Made by a program: the position numbers and the translations under genes. This document shows positions 8,177 to 17,600 of a stretch of 64,000 nucleotides of DNA, one piece after another. The DNA is taken from positions 744,001 through 808,000 of the forward strand of contig CAVOKY010000007.1 in NCBI GenBank assembly GCA_963696645.1, in the 5' to 3' direction. This DNA is from JAMXLO01 sp963696645. Its GTDB lineage: Bacteria > Pseudomonadota > Alphaproteobacteria > Acetobacterales > Acetobacteraceae. The notes below the pieces were generated by a model. That model was not told the origin of the DNA. It saw only the letters and a list, made by a program, of their open reading frames with translations, and did not search any database. How positions within the stretch are numbered: position 1 is the stretch's first letter; each line of letters opens with the position of its first letter.

Positions 8177-9190
8177 ATGAACAACGTTGCCGCCCTCGCC
8201 GAAATGCGCCCCACCTCAGCGATCGACTTGCCGGACACCAAGGTGAACGCGCGCGAGGCGTTCGAGATTGAAACGGATATGGTCGTTCCGGCGTTCTCGG
8301 TGCGCACCGAGCATGTCCCCGACATCGACACCGCCTACAAGTTCGATCGCGAGACGACACTCGCCATCCTCGCGGGCTTCTCGTTCAATCGCCGCACGAT
8401 GATCCAGGGCTACCACGGCACCGGCAAATCGACCCACATCGAGCAGGTTGCGGCGCGGCTGAACTGGCCGTGCATCCGCGTCAACCTCGACAGCCACATC
8501 AGCCGCATCGATCTGATCGGCAAGGACGCCATCGTGCTGAAGGATGGCAAGCAGGTCACCGAGTTCCGCGAGGGCATCCTGCCGTGGTGCCTGCAGCACG
8601 CCTGCGCCCTCGTGTTCGACGAGTACGATGCCGGCCGACCCGACGTGATGTTCGTGATCCAGCGCGTGCTGGAGGTCGAGGGCAAACTGACGCTGCTCGA
8701 CCAGAACCGCGTGATCCGCCCGCATCCTTCGTTCCGGCTGTTCTCCACCGCCAACACCGTGGGCCTGGGCGACACCACCGGCCTGTATCACGGCACCCAG
8801 CAGATCAATCAGGGCCAGATGGATCGCTGGAACATCGTCGCCACGCTCAACTATCTGCCGCACGCGATGGAAACCTCCATCGTGATCGCCAAACTGGGGG
8901 CGGATTCGAAGGACGCAGCGATAAAGAAGCGCATCGAGGCGATGGTGGCGCTCGCCGACCTGACGCGCGCCGGCTTCATCAACGGCGATATCTCGACTGT
9001 CATGTCGCCACGCACGGTGATCACCTGGGCGGAGAACACGCGCATCTTCGGCGATGTCGGGTTCGCGTTCCGCGTCACGTTCCTGAACAAGTGTGACGAA
9101 GCCGAGCGCGCAACGGTGGGCGAGTACTATCAGCGCTGCTTCAACGAGGAAATCCCAACAGGCGGTTTCACCACCCGCAAGTTCGCCTAA
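8177..9190 (+). CDS. cobS: Cobaltochelatase subunit CobS (AAA+ ATPase)
   Basis: 337 residues. CobS is the AAA+ subunit that, with CobT and CobN, inserts cobalt into hydrogenobyrinic acid a,c-diamide in the aerobic cobalamin pathway. Walker A is GYHGTGKSTH and Walker B is ALVFDEYDAGRPD. The N-terminal sequence (DTKVNAREAFEIE and VPDIDTAYKFDRE) and the C-terminus FTTRKFA are characteristic. Length is normal for the family. It would normally be followed directly by cobT; here a DUF559 gene on the opposite strand separates the two. cobN is not in the window. Confidence 0.96.
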   Translation: MNNVAALAEMRPTSAIDLPDTKVNAREAFEIETDMVVPAFSVRTEHVPDIDTAYKFDRETTLAILAGFSFNRRTMIQGYHGTGKSTHIEQVAARLNWPCIRVNLDSHISRIDLIGKDAIVLKDGKQVTEFREGILPWCLQHACALVFDEYDAGRPDVMFVIQRVLEVEGKLTLLDQNRVIRPHPSFRLFSTANTVGLGDTTGLYHGTQQINQGQMDRWNIVATLNYLPHAMETSIVIAKLGADSKDAAIKKRIEAMVALADLTRAGFINGDISTVMSPRTVITWAENTRIFGDVGFAFRVTFLNKCDEAERATVGEYYQRCFNEEIPTGGFTTRKFA

Positions 9191-9203
9191 CCCCCTACCC
9201 CCT

Positions 9204-9596
9204 CTACCCCCTCTCCCGCGAAGCGGGGGAGGGTTGGGGTGGGGGTGTCCTCGCCGCACGTTGCCGACAAGCCTCTTGGATCAGGAAGATGACCCCGTCT
9301 GTGTTGGCCAGAATCTCGTTGTTCCAGAAGCGCATCACCAACCAGCCGCGCGCCTCGAGAAACCGCTCACGCCTGTCGTGCTCTCCCGGCTCGGCGTGCT
9401 GCCCGCCATCAGCCTCGATCGCAATTCCAAGTGCCGGACACGCAAAGTCGAGCACGAACGGCGGTTCGGGATGCTGACGCCGGAAGTGCCAGCCAACCCC
9501 ATGGCGCCGCAGTCGAGACCACAGGCGGCGTTCGGCGTCCGTTGGCGATCGGCGGGCGCTGCGGGCCATTTCGATTTCGAGCCTCGCTGGCAACAC
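9204..9596 (-). CDS. DUF559 (Vsr-like) endonuclease-domain protein
   Basis: About 121-130 residues; start GTG 9596 or ATG 9569. The sequence RSPTDAERRLWSRLR, FRRQHPEPPFVLDFACP, then IAIEADGGQHAE and WLVMRFWNNEILAN is diagnostic of DUF559, related to the very-short-patch-repair endonuclease fold (the catalytic core includes the DFAC Asp and the E.DGGQH block). It lies between cobS and cobT on the opposite strand. Both ends sit in copies of the CTCTCCCGCGAAGCGGGGGA repeat, and its last residues (TPPPQPSPASRERG) are translated repeat. Substrate unknown; likely an acquired gene. Confidence 0.9.
   Translation of the reverse strand: MLPARLEIEMARSARRSPTDAERRLWSRLRRHGVGWHFRRQHPEPPFVLDFACPALGIAIEADGGQHAEPGEHDRRERFLEARGWLVMRFWNNEILANTDGVIFLIQEACRQRAARTPPPQPSPASRERG
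9209..9250. repeat. Intergenic repeat arm A (CTCTCCCGCGAAGCGGGGGA)
   Basis: The sequence CCCTCTCCCGCGAAGCGGG, followed by GGAGGGTTGGGGTGGGGGTG, is a dispersed GC-rich repeat. It is the mirror partner of the copy at 9594-9640, and the same repeat occurs as a head-to-head pair at 24461-24549. It supplies the last codons of the DUF559 gene. Confidence 0.8.
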
Positions 9597-9640
9597 CCCC
9601 TCCCTAACCCTCCCCCGCGCAAAGCACGGGAGAGGGAATT
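9594..9640. repeat. Intergenic repeat arm B, inverted relative to arm A
   Basis: CACCCCCTCCCTAACCCTCC followed by CCCGCGCAAAGCACGGGAGA is the reverse complement of arm A with a few changes. The two arms bracket the DUF559 gene as an inverted pair between cobS and cobT. Confidence 0.75.
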
Positions 9641-9685
9641 ATTGCGCGAGGCCGGTTGCCAAATGTTTGACGGGACAGTGGCTAA

Positions 9686-11563
9686 ATGAGCACCACCAAC
9701 AAGGACAACACGCGAGCGGAAGAATTCAAGCGCGCCACCGCGGGGGTGCTGCGAGCGATCGCAGAAATCCCCGACGTGCAGGTGGCGTTTCAGCCAGGCC
9801 CGTCGGGGCTGTCCGGCAAGCGGGCTCGGCTGCCCTTGCCGACGCGCGCCTTGCCGCCGGCCGAGATGGCCAGGCTGCGCGGTTCATCGGATGCCATTGC
9901 GCTGCGGTTGCGCCATCACGACGATGCGCTGCACGCGGCCCGCATGCCGGCGCGCCGCGAGGCGAAGGACGTATACGACGCGCTGGAGCAGGCGCGCGTC
10001 GAGGTGGTCGGCTCGCGACACATGGCCGGCGTGGCGGCGAACCTGCAATCGAAGCTGGCCGAGGAATGCGAGGCCGAAGGCTACGACCGCATGACGCGCA
10101 AGGATCAGTTGCCAATCCAGGCGGCGCTGTCGTTGCTGGCGCGCGAGCAGATGTCGGGGGAAAAGTCGCCGCCGGCTGCGCGGCGCATTCTGGACATGTG
10201 GCGAGACACGCTGGGCGAGACGGCCGATCAGGCGCTGGTAGAGATGAACCGCAGCCAGGACGACCAGCGGGCCTACGCGCGCGCGGCGCGGAAGCTGCTG
10301 GCGGCCCTGGATCTGGCCGAAGCCGAAAGCGAAGCGGACCCCGAGGACAACACCGAGGAAGGCGAGGAAGGCGGCGAACAGTCCGGCGAGCAGGACGATC
10401 AGCAGGATGGTTCGGGACAGAGCGAGTCCGAACAGGACAGCATGCTGGGCGCCAACCCCGAGGAGATGGAAGGCGAAGCGGCGGACGATGAGGGCACCGA
10501 ATCGGACGAAGACGCCGCGATAGCCGAGGGCGATGATCGGCCCGGCGGCCCGCAGCCTCGGCGCGAGCGGCCGAACCCCGACCACGAGGCGGTGTATCGT
10601 GCATACACGCGTCTACACGACGAAGAGATCGACGCGGAGGAATTGTGCGATCCGGACGAGTTGTCGCGGCTGCGCCAGCAACTCGATCAGCAGTTGCAGC
10701 ATCTGCAGGGCGTGATCTCGAAGCTGGCCAACCGCCTGCAGCGGCGGCTGCTGGCGCAGCAGACGCGGGCCTGGGAGTTCGATCTGGACGAAGGTCTGCT
10801 TGACGCCGGACGGCTGTCGCGCGTGGTTGTCAACCCGATGCAGGCGCTGTCGTACAAGCGCGAGCTCGACATGGAGTTCCGCGATACCTGCGTCACGCTG
10901 CTGATCGACAATTCCGGTTCGATGCGCGGGCGCCCGATCACGGTGGCGGCGATGTGCGGCGACATCCTGGCGCGTACGCTGGAACGCTGCGCGGTGAAGG
11001 TCGAGGTGCTTGGCTTCACCACGCGCGCCTGGAAGGGCGGGCAGAGCCGGGAGAAATGGGTGCAGGAGGGCAAGCCGCGCAATCCTGGGCGGCTCAACGA
11101 TCTGCGCCACATCGTCTACAAGGCCGCCGATTCGCCCTGGCGGCGCGCGCGCAAGAATCTCGGGCTGATGCTGCGCGAGGGACTGCTCAAGGAGAACATC
11201 GACGGCGAGGCGCTGCTGTGGGCGTATCGACGATTGTTGATACGCCCGGAGCACCGTCGCATCCTGATGGTGATCAGCGACGGGGCGCCGGTGGATGACT
11301 CGACGCTGTCGGTGAACCCCGGGAACTACCTGGAGAAGCATCTGCGCGAGGTGATCCGCGACATCGAGAACCGCGACCAGGTCGAACTGATCGCCATCGG
11401 CATCGGCCATGATGTGACCCGCTACTATCGCCGCGCCGTGACCATCGTGGATGCCGAGGAACTCGGCGGCACGATGATGAAGAAGCTGACGGAACTGTTC
11501 GATGAGGACATGGACGCGGCCTGGGCGCGTGCCGCGTCGGAGCGGGCGGCGCTGGTGGTGTAA
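9686..11563 (+). CDS. cobT: Cobaltochelatase subunit CobT (VWA domain)
   Basis: 625 residues. CobT forms the ring complex with CobS in the cobalt chelatase of the aerobic cobalamin pathway. The N-terminal helical part (AEEFKRATAGVLRAIAEIP) is followed by a very acidic linker (about residues 210-290, runs of E, D and Q). The C-terminal von Willebrand A domain has the MIDAS motif DNSGS at about residue 408 and DGAPVDDST further on. The C-terminus ERAALVV is normal, so the gene appears complete. A second, partial copy of its last ~75 codons lies at 14217-14467, beyond the STAND ATPase gene. Confidence 0.96.
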   Translation: MSTTNKDNTRAEEFKRATAGVLRAIAEIPDVQVAFQPGPSGLSGKRARLPLPTRALPPAEMARLRGSSDAIALRLRHHDDALHAARMPARREAKDVYDALEQARVEVVGSRHMAGVAANLQSKLAEECEAEGYDRMTRKDQLPIQAALSLLAREQMSGEKSPPAARRILDMWRDTLGETADQALVEMNRSQDDQRAYARAARKLLAALDLAEAESEADPEDNTEEGEEGGEQSGEQDDQQDGSGQSESEQDSMLGANPEEMEGEAADDEGTESDEDAAIAEGDDRPGGPQPRRERPNPDHEAVYRAYTRLHDEEIDAEELCDPDELSRLRQQLDQQLQHLQGVISKLANRLQRRLLAQQTRAWEFDLDEGLLDAGRLSRVVVNPMQALSYKRELDMEFRDTCVTLLIDNSGSMRGRPITVAAMCGDILARTLERCAVKVEVLGFTTRAWKGGQSREKWVQEGKPRNPGRLNDLRHIVYKAADSPWRRARKNLGLMLREGLLKENIDGEALLWAYRRLLIRPEHRRILMVISDGAPVDDSTLSVNPGNYLEKHLREVIRDIENRDQVELIAIGIGHDVTRYYRRAVTIVDAEELGGTMMKKLTELFDEDMDAAWARAASERAALVV

Positions 11564-11603
11564 GAGAGAAACGTTCGGCCACTCGGATCTGGTGCCCCAG
11601 GCG

Positions 11604-14153
11604 CTAATTCGTCGAAGGCTCGTCGAGCAGCCCGGCTATGCGGTCGAATATCGGTTCTGACCGATAGCGCGTGACCAGGGCGCGCAACTCCGCCAGCAGC
11701 GCGCCGCGCCGCGCCAGGTCGTCCTCCGCCATGGCGTGGCACAGCGTGTTGAACAGCCCCTTCGCCAGCCACTCCCGCACCGTGGCGTCGGCAGCGTGCG
11801 CCGCGGCCAGGGCGCGCAACTCCGCCAGCAGCGCGTCTCGCCGCGCCAGATCGTCCTCCGCCTTGGCGTCGTTCAGCGTGTTGAACAGCCCCCTCGCCAC
11901 CAGTTCCCGCACCGCGGCGTCGTCAGCGTGCGGCGCGGCCAGGGCGCGCAACTCCGCCAGCAGCGCGTCTCGCCGCGCCAGGTCGTCCCCCGCCTTGGCG
12001 TCGTTCAGCGTGTTGAACAGCCCTTTCGCCGACCACTCTCGCACCGCGGCGTCGGCAGCGTGCGCCGCGGCCAGGGCGCGCAACTCCGCCAGCAGCGAGT
12101 CTCGCCGCGCCAGATCGTCCTCCGCCTTGGCGTGGCTCAGCGTGTTGAACAGCCCGGCGGCCAACTCTTCCCGCACCGCGGCGTCCGCAGCGTGCGCCGC
12201 GGCCAGGGCGCGCAACTCCGCCAGCAGCGCGTCGCGCCGCGCCAGGTCGTCCTCCGCCTTGGCGTCGATCAGCGTGTTGAACAGCCCCTTCGCCAACTCT
12301 TCCCGCACCGCGGCGTCGTCGGCGTGCGCCGCGGCCAGGGCGCGCAACTCCGCCAGCAGCACGTCTCGCCGCGCCAGGTCGTCCTCCGCCTTGGCGTGGT
12401 TCAGCGTGTTGAACAGCCCCATCGCCAAATTTTCCCGCACTGCGGCGTCGTCAGGGTGCGCCGCAGCCAGGGCGCGCAACTCCGCCAGCAGCATGTCTCG
12501 CCGCGCTAGGTCGTCCTTCGCCTTGGCGTCGTTCAGCGTGTTGGCCAGCCCCTTCGCCAGCCACTCCCGCACCGCGGCGTCGTCGGCGTGCGCCGCGGCC
12601 AGGGCGCGCAACTCCGCCAGCAGCGCGTCTCGCCGCGCCAGGTCGTCCTCCGCCTTGGCGTGGTTCAGCGTGTTGAACAGCCCGATTGCGAGCACGAAGA
12701 GGACGCCAGGATCAGGCGGGGCGGCCTCACGGGCGTCCGCGAACAGCGGCGGCGGCGGCGCCAACCGCTCACCAAACATCATTGCCACGCATTCGCACAA
12801 GACCCGGGGCAGGGCGCCGAGTTCGCTGGTGACTGCGATGGTCAGCAGGGCGTGCAAGGCGGTTGCGGGGTAGCGCGTCGTTTCGTCGATCCGCCGGATC
12901 GCTCCGGCCAATCCGAGGATGAGCCGCTCCGCTTCGCCTGCCACAGTGGCGCCGTTCCAGTCCCGGAGCCGGCGCAGCGCCGCCTCGGCCCGCTTGGCGT
13001 GGCCGAACCCAGGGGGGTTGACGCTCTGCAGAACGCTCGCCCGCCGGAGCCGATCGAGCACGTCCGCTGGCAAGCCAGCCAGAACGCACTTGCGCAGTGC
13101 GAACCACGCGTTGCTGTCCTGCACCATCGGCAGCAGAGCGATCCGCACCGCCGCCTGCAGGCGGTCGCCCTCCAGCACGCCAAGCAGCTTCTCGAGCTCG
13201 GGGAAGCTGAGGTCCTGCGCCTCGCGGGCCGCGGCGGTCAGATCCTCGTGGCTCTGCATCCGCTCCGCGGTGTCGCCGCTGGTCCACCGGTAGAGCACGC
13301 CAGGATAGCCCTCCACCAGGGCGGAGATGTCGGCATCCGTGATGTCCCACACCACTGGCAGCCTGCCACGCACGAAGCCGCCGAGCCGCCGCTGCTCCGC
13401 ATCATCGATCACCATCTCGGTCAGCTCGACGATGGCGGCATAGCCGGGATAGGTCTCGGCCAGCCTGCGCACCGCCGCGACGGCCTGGGCGTTCTGCGTG
13501 CTGGTGGCGATGATGATGTGGCAGGCGGGCCAGGCCTCTGCGTCGCGCAGCAACTGGCGCAGCGGCAGCGCCTCCGCCTCGGTATTGGGAACAACCTCCC
13601 ATTGGTCCATCATCAGGACGAGTGGACGGCCGGATATCGTGGCCACCGAGGTCAGCAGCTCGCGCGCCTGATCGTAGGGCAACGGAGGCAGCGACAAACC
13701 GCCTGATTGCAGCGTATCGCGCACCGCGACCAGACCCTTCAGGGCCTCGTCGATGGCTGCGCCGGCCGGCTTTGGCAAGCCTGGGACATCCTTGGCCAGC
13801 TTGCCGATGAAGCCCATGAACGCCGGCAGAAGCCGATCCCTCTGCTGCGTCCAGGCCATGCGCACCTTCTGCCATCCGCTGTCGTCTGCCAGCCAGCGCT
13901 GGTACAGGTCGCTGACTGCCCGCAGCAGGCTGTCCGGATTGCCGAAGGAGCGGGAAAAGCCCACGAGATAGTACGGCTCGATGTCGGCGGCGAGGCGGCG
14001 GGCGGCTTCCTCCAGCAACCAGCTCTTGCCCATCATCGGGCGACCGACGACCGCGGTCAGGCCGGTCCGTCGGACCCGCGCGCACAGCCGCTCGATATCG
14101 GCGGCGCGGCCAAATAGCTGGTGGGTTCGATCTTCGAGTTCGAAGACGGCCAT
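11604..14153 (-). CDS. STAND-type ATPase with C-terminal tandem 44-residue repeats
   Basis: 849 residues, no signal peptide. The N-terminus is a P-loop NTPase: HQLFGRAADIERL, Walker A GRPMMGKS (residues 37-44) and a Walker B-like strand LVLMMDQWE (about 178-186). A middle helical region follows. Residues 491-849 are seven almost identical 44-residue repeats (GLFNTLNDAKAEDDLARRDA plus LLAELRALAAAHADDAAVRE) and one degenerate unit. The layout (NTPase then superstructure-forming repeats) is that of STAND signalling ATPases, many of which act in phage defence or programmed responses; here no effector domain is obvious at the N-terminus. The gene sits between intact cobT and a duplicated cobT 3' end, which suggests acquisition. 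The biological role is inferred only from architecture. Confidence 0.85.
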   Translation of the reverse strand: MAVFELEDRTHQLFGRAADIERLCARVRRTGLTAVVGRPMMGKSWLLEEAARRLAADIEPYYLVGFSRSFGNPDSLLRAVSDLYQRWLADDSGWQKVRMAWTQQRDRLLPAFMGFIGKLAKDVPGLPKPAGAAIDEALKGLVAVRDTLQSGGLSLPPLPYDQARELLTSVATISGRPLVLMMDQWEVVPNTEAEALPLRQLLRDAEAWPACHIIIATSTQNAQAVAAVRRLAETYPGYAAIVELTEMVIDDAEQRRLGGFVRGRLPVVWDITDADISALVEGYPGVLYRWTSGDTAERMQSHEDLTAAAREAQDLSFPELEKLLGVLEGDRLQAAVRIALLPMVQDSNAWFALRKCVLAGLPADVLDRLRRASVLQSVNPPGFGHAKRAEAALRRLRDWNGATVAGEAERLILGLAGAIRRIDETTRYPATALHALLTIAVTSELGALPRVLCECVAMMFGERLAPPPPLFADAREAAPPDPGVLFVLAIGLFNTLNHAKAEDDLARRDALLAELRALAAAHADDAAVREWLAKGLANTLNDAKAKDDLARRDMLLAELRALAAAHPDDAAVRENLAMGLFNTLNHAKAEDDLARRDVLLAELRALAAAHADDAAVREELAKGLFNTLIDAKAEDDLARRDALLAELRALAAAHAADAAVREELAAGLFNTLSHAKAEDDLARRDSLLAELRALAAAHAADAAVREWSAKGLFNTLNDAKAGDDLARRDALLAELRALAAPHADDAAVRELVARGLFNTLNDAKAEDDLARRDALLAELRALAAAHAADATVREWLAKGLFNTLCHAMAEDDLARRGALLAELRALVTRYRSEPIFDRIAGLLDEPSTN
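11607..12683 (-). repeat. 132-bp tandem coding repeats (7 full units plus one degenerate)
   Basis: Seven in-frame units of 132 bp, each coding GLFNTL...VRE plus four variable residues, followed by a partial eighth unit at the 3' end of the ATPase gene. Units differ from one another at only a few positions, mainly at residues 2, 7-8, 10, 12, 20, 31-34, 37 and 41-44. The near identity at DNA level points to recent expansion or gene conversion. Confidence 0.92.
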
Positions 14154-14216
14154 GGCGCTGGGCAGACTATCGGATCATGCGGAAACGATCCAAGCATAGT
14201 GCCGCTCGCGCACCAT

Positions 14217-14467
14217 TCAGCCGTCTGTTGGTACGTCCCGCGCACCGTCGCGAGGTGATCCGCGACATCGAGAACCGCGACCAGGTCGAACTGATCGCCA
14301 TCGGCATCGGCCATGATGTGACCCGCGACTATCGCCGTGCCGTCACCATCGTGGATGCCGACGAACTCGGCGGCACGATGATGAAGAAGCTGACCGAGCT
14401 ATTCGACGAGGACATGAACGCCGCGTGGGCGCGCGCCGCGTCGGAGCGTGCGGCGCTGGTGGTGTAG
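14217..14467 (+). pseudogene. Partial duplicate of the cobT 3' end
   Basis: This segment codes SRLLVRPAHRR, then EVIRDIENRDQVELIAIGIG, and ends ERAALVV with a TAG stop. The last 216 bases are about 93% identical to the intact cobT 3' end at 11348-11563. Upstream, RLLVRPAHRR corresponds to RLLIRPEHRR of cobT, but the ~30 codons between (ILMVISDGAPVDDST...) are missing. It has no start of its own and cannot make a functional CobT. It looks like the scar of an integration or recombination event at the end of cobT. Confidence 0.9.
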
Positions 14468-14671
14468 CCGCCCAGGCCGGGCAGCAACTGGCCAGCCCCC
14501 TGGCCGTCCTGATCGAATCCACATCGATGTTCTTTCGACACCACTTGACCGCACCCATCGCGATATGCGCTAAATTCGTCACGTTTCATTACATACGAAC
14601 CGGGCGATCATCCGATGGTTGGGACCAACCAACCGCGGAACGAGCGCTCGGGTTGCGGCAGGGGGCGAGTC

Positions 14672-17600
14672 ATGTCGGGAACCACGACGTTCAGTGTCGC
14701 GACCGCGGCTGAACTGAATGCGGCAATCGCCGCGATCGATGTCGGCGGGACATCATCCGCGCCCAACACCGCCTATACCATCCTCATCGCCACGGATCTC
14801 TCGCTCGGCTCCAGTATTCCGGCGATCAATCTGGCGGCGGGCGACACCCTGACAATCCAGGGCGACAATCCCGACAACACCGACCTGTCAGCGGTCATCG
14901 ATGGCGGCGGCAGCCGCGGCTTCGTCGTCAACAGCGGCTCCGTCGACATCTCCGATCTATCGCTGGTGGCGATGAACGCGCCAGGTGGAACCGGGGGCCT
15001 GCCCGGCGGCGGCGGCGCGCTCTACATCGCCGCGGGCGCAACCGTCACAACCAGCGCGGTCAACTTCAACGGTGACAGCGTCCATGGTGGAACCGCCGCC
15101 GGTGGCGCCGTGTTCGTAGCACAGGGCAGCACCTTCAGCGCGAGCGGAGGCTCGCTGGATGGCTCCGGCAGTGCCGCCGGCAATGGCCTGTTCATCCAAG
15201 GCAACAACGCCGTCACCCTGACCAACGAGACGGTCACCGGTGCAATCGGCGACCAGACCGGCTCACACCTCGGCAGCGGAACCGGTTCGATCATCACGCA
15301 GGGCACCGTCACCCTTGGCGGCGCGAGCACCTATACCGGCGGCACCCAGATCAACGGCACACTGACACTCACCGCGGCAACCGGGGCCGGCAGCGGCGCC
15401 ATCACCTTCGGCGCAACGACGGGCGATGCGTTGGTGATTACCGCGGCCGCCCCGGCGAACCATATCGATGGGTTCGTTGCGAACCTCGCCTCGCCCAGCG
15501 ACACGATCGACCTCCAGAGCGTCGGGATCGTCACAGGCTGCACGCTTTCGTCCGGCAACCAGCTCACCGTCGGGACCGCGACACTTAATCTGGATCCGTT
15601 GCAGAGCTATGCCGCTGACAGCTTCGTTCTGGGGGCGGATGCGGCCGGTACCGGGACGACCGTCAGTCTGGTGCAATCCTCCTACCTGGTCGCCACCGAA
15701 GCCGACCTGAATGCCGCACTGGCGCAGATCGATCTCACTGGCAATTCCTCGGCGCCGAATATCGGCTACACGATCAACTTCACCGCCAGCTTTACGCTGA
15801 CCACCGATCTTTACGCGATCAACCTCGCCGGCGGCAGCACGGTGACGATCAATGGCACCGGCTTCACCCTGGATGGCGGCGGCGCGTATCGCGGGTTCTT
15901 CGACTATGCCGGCGGGCTGACGCTGGAGAACCTCACCATCCAGAACACAATTGCCACCGGCGGCGCCGGCGGCTCGGGCGCGGAACCTGGCGGCGGCGGC
16001 GGCGGCCTCGGTGGCGGGCTGTTCGTTGCCAGCGGTGCATCGGCGACGCTGTCGAACGTCACATTCCTCGGCGATCGGGCGGTCGGCGGTGCGGGCGGTT
16101 CGTCCGGCGTCGCCGTCGGCGGCGGCGGTGGCCTGGGCGGCACTGGTGGCGCCGGAACCGGTGGCGGGACCCTTCTCCAGAACGGCGGCGGAGGCGGTGT
16201 CGGCCTGGCCGCGAATGGTGGTAGCGGAGGCAGCGGAGGCGCCGGGATCATCCTCGGCGCGGCCGGCGGCAATTCCGGCACCGGCAATAAGCCTGTGGGG
16301 GGCGCGGGCGGCGCCGATGGCGGCGGCGGCGGCGGCGCGGGCATCATCGTCTCGCACGGCAGCGGCCGCGGCGGCGGCGGCACGCACTATTCGCCGGGCG
16401 TCGCCGGCAGTGGCGGCGTGGGTGGCTCGTTCGGCGGTGGCGCGGCGGGCGGTGGACCCGCCGGGTTTGGCGGCGGAGGCGCCAATTCGGCCGGTGGCTG
16501 GGGCGGCGGCGGCAGCCTGAACGTCGGCGGTTTCGGCGGCGGGGCCGGCGGCAGCGGGGCCGGTGGCGGCCTCGGCGCCGGCGGCGACGTGTTCGTCCAG
16601 CAAGGCGGCTCACTCACCATCCTGACCGGGTCCTTGTCGGGCGGCAGCGTGACCGGCGGTGCAGGCGGCGACGGCGGCAGTGCCGGGTCAGCCTTCGGTT
16701 CCGGCCTGTTCATTCAAGGCGGGAATAACCTGACCTTGGCGCCAGCGGCCGGACAGACGCTGACCATTGCCGATGCGATCGCCGATGAAGCCGGCTCAGG
16801 CGGCAGTGCCATCGGCGGCCTGATCCTGAGCGGCGCCGGCACCGTCGTACTCTCCGCCGCCAACAGCTTCACCGGCGGCACGGTGCTGCAAGGCAACGGT
16901 ACGCTGTCGCTGCAGGCACCAGGCGCGGCCGGCAGCGGCAAGATCACTTTCGCCTACAGCACCTCGGACACGCTGGACGTCGGCGCCGGTGATGTATCCG
17001 GCAACCTCATCAGCGGCTTCTTGCCCGGCGATGTCATCGATCTGCAAGGCATTGGCACCGCAACCGGCGCGACGCTCAACCCAATCACCGACGTTCTGAC
17101 GATATCTGGCGGCACGACACGGGTGCAGCTGAACCTCGATCCCGCGCAGAACTTCACCGGCGAGACCTTCCACGTCGCGACCGACACCCACGGCGGATCA
17201 CTGCTGACCGCGACGGACGTTGCCAATGATTTTCCACCCTCCGTCTCGGGCACCGGCACTGTCGCTGGCGACGACCACACGGCGCTGAGCCCGCTCGCCG
17301 GTGTGAAGGTATCGGACCTCAATACCACGGCGACGGAAACCGCCACGCTGACACTGTCCTCGACACTGAACGGGAACCTCAGCAACCTCGCCGGCGGCAG
17401 CTACAACGCATCAACGGGCGTCTATACAATCAGTGGCAGCGCCGCAACCTTGACGACGGCGTTGGACGGCCTGGTGTTCACGCCGACGCCCTATGAGGTG
17501 GCGCCGGGCCAGGTCGTCAGCACGAACTTCAAGCTGTCGGTCACCGACGGACGAATGACCTCGGCCGCCGCTTCCAGCACCGTCAACATCACGGCGCAGA

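Noticed and set aside
11671..12873. Long plus-strand open frames (up to 400 codons) over the ATPase repeats
   Set aside because: They are antisense shadows of the 132-bp repeat units in a GC-rich gene; their composition (Ala/Arg/Ser runs) is not protein-like.
16000..16600. Gly-rich stretch as a CRISPR or DNA satellite
   Set aside because: The GGC repeats are codons of a Gly-rich region in a long open frame, with no fixed repeat length or spacers.
15263..16603. 446-codon minus-strand frame under the giant protein
   Set aside because: Ala/Gly-rich antisense of the Gly-rich coding stretch; no start context and no family.
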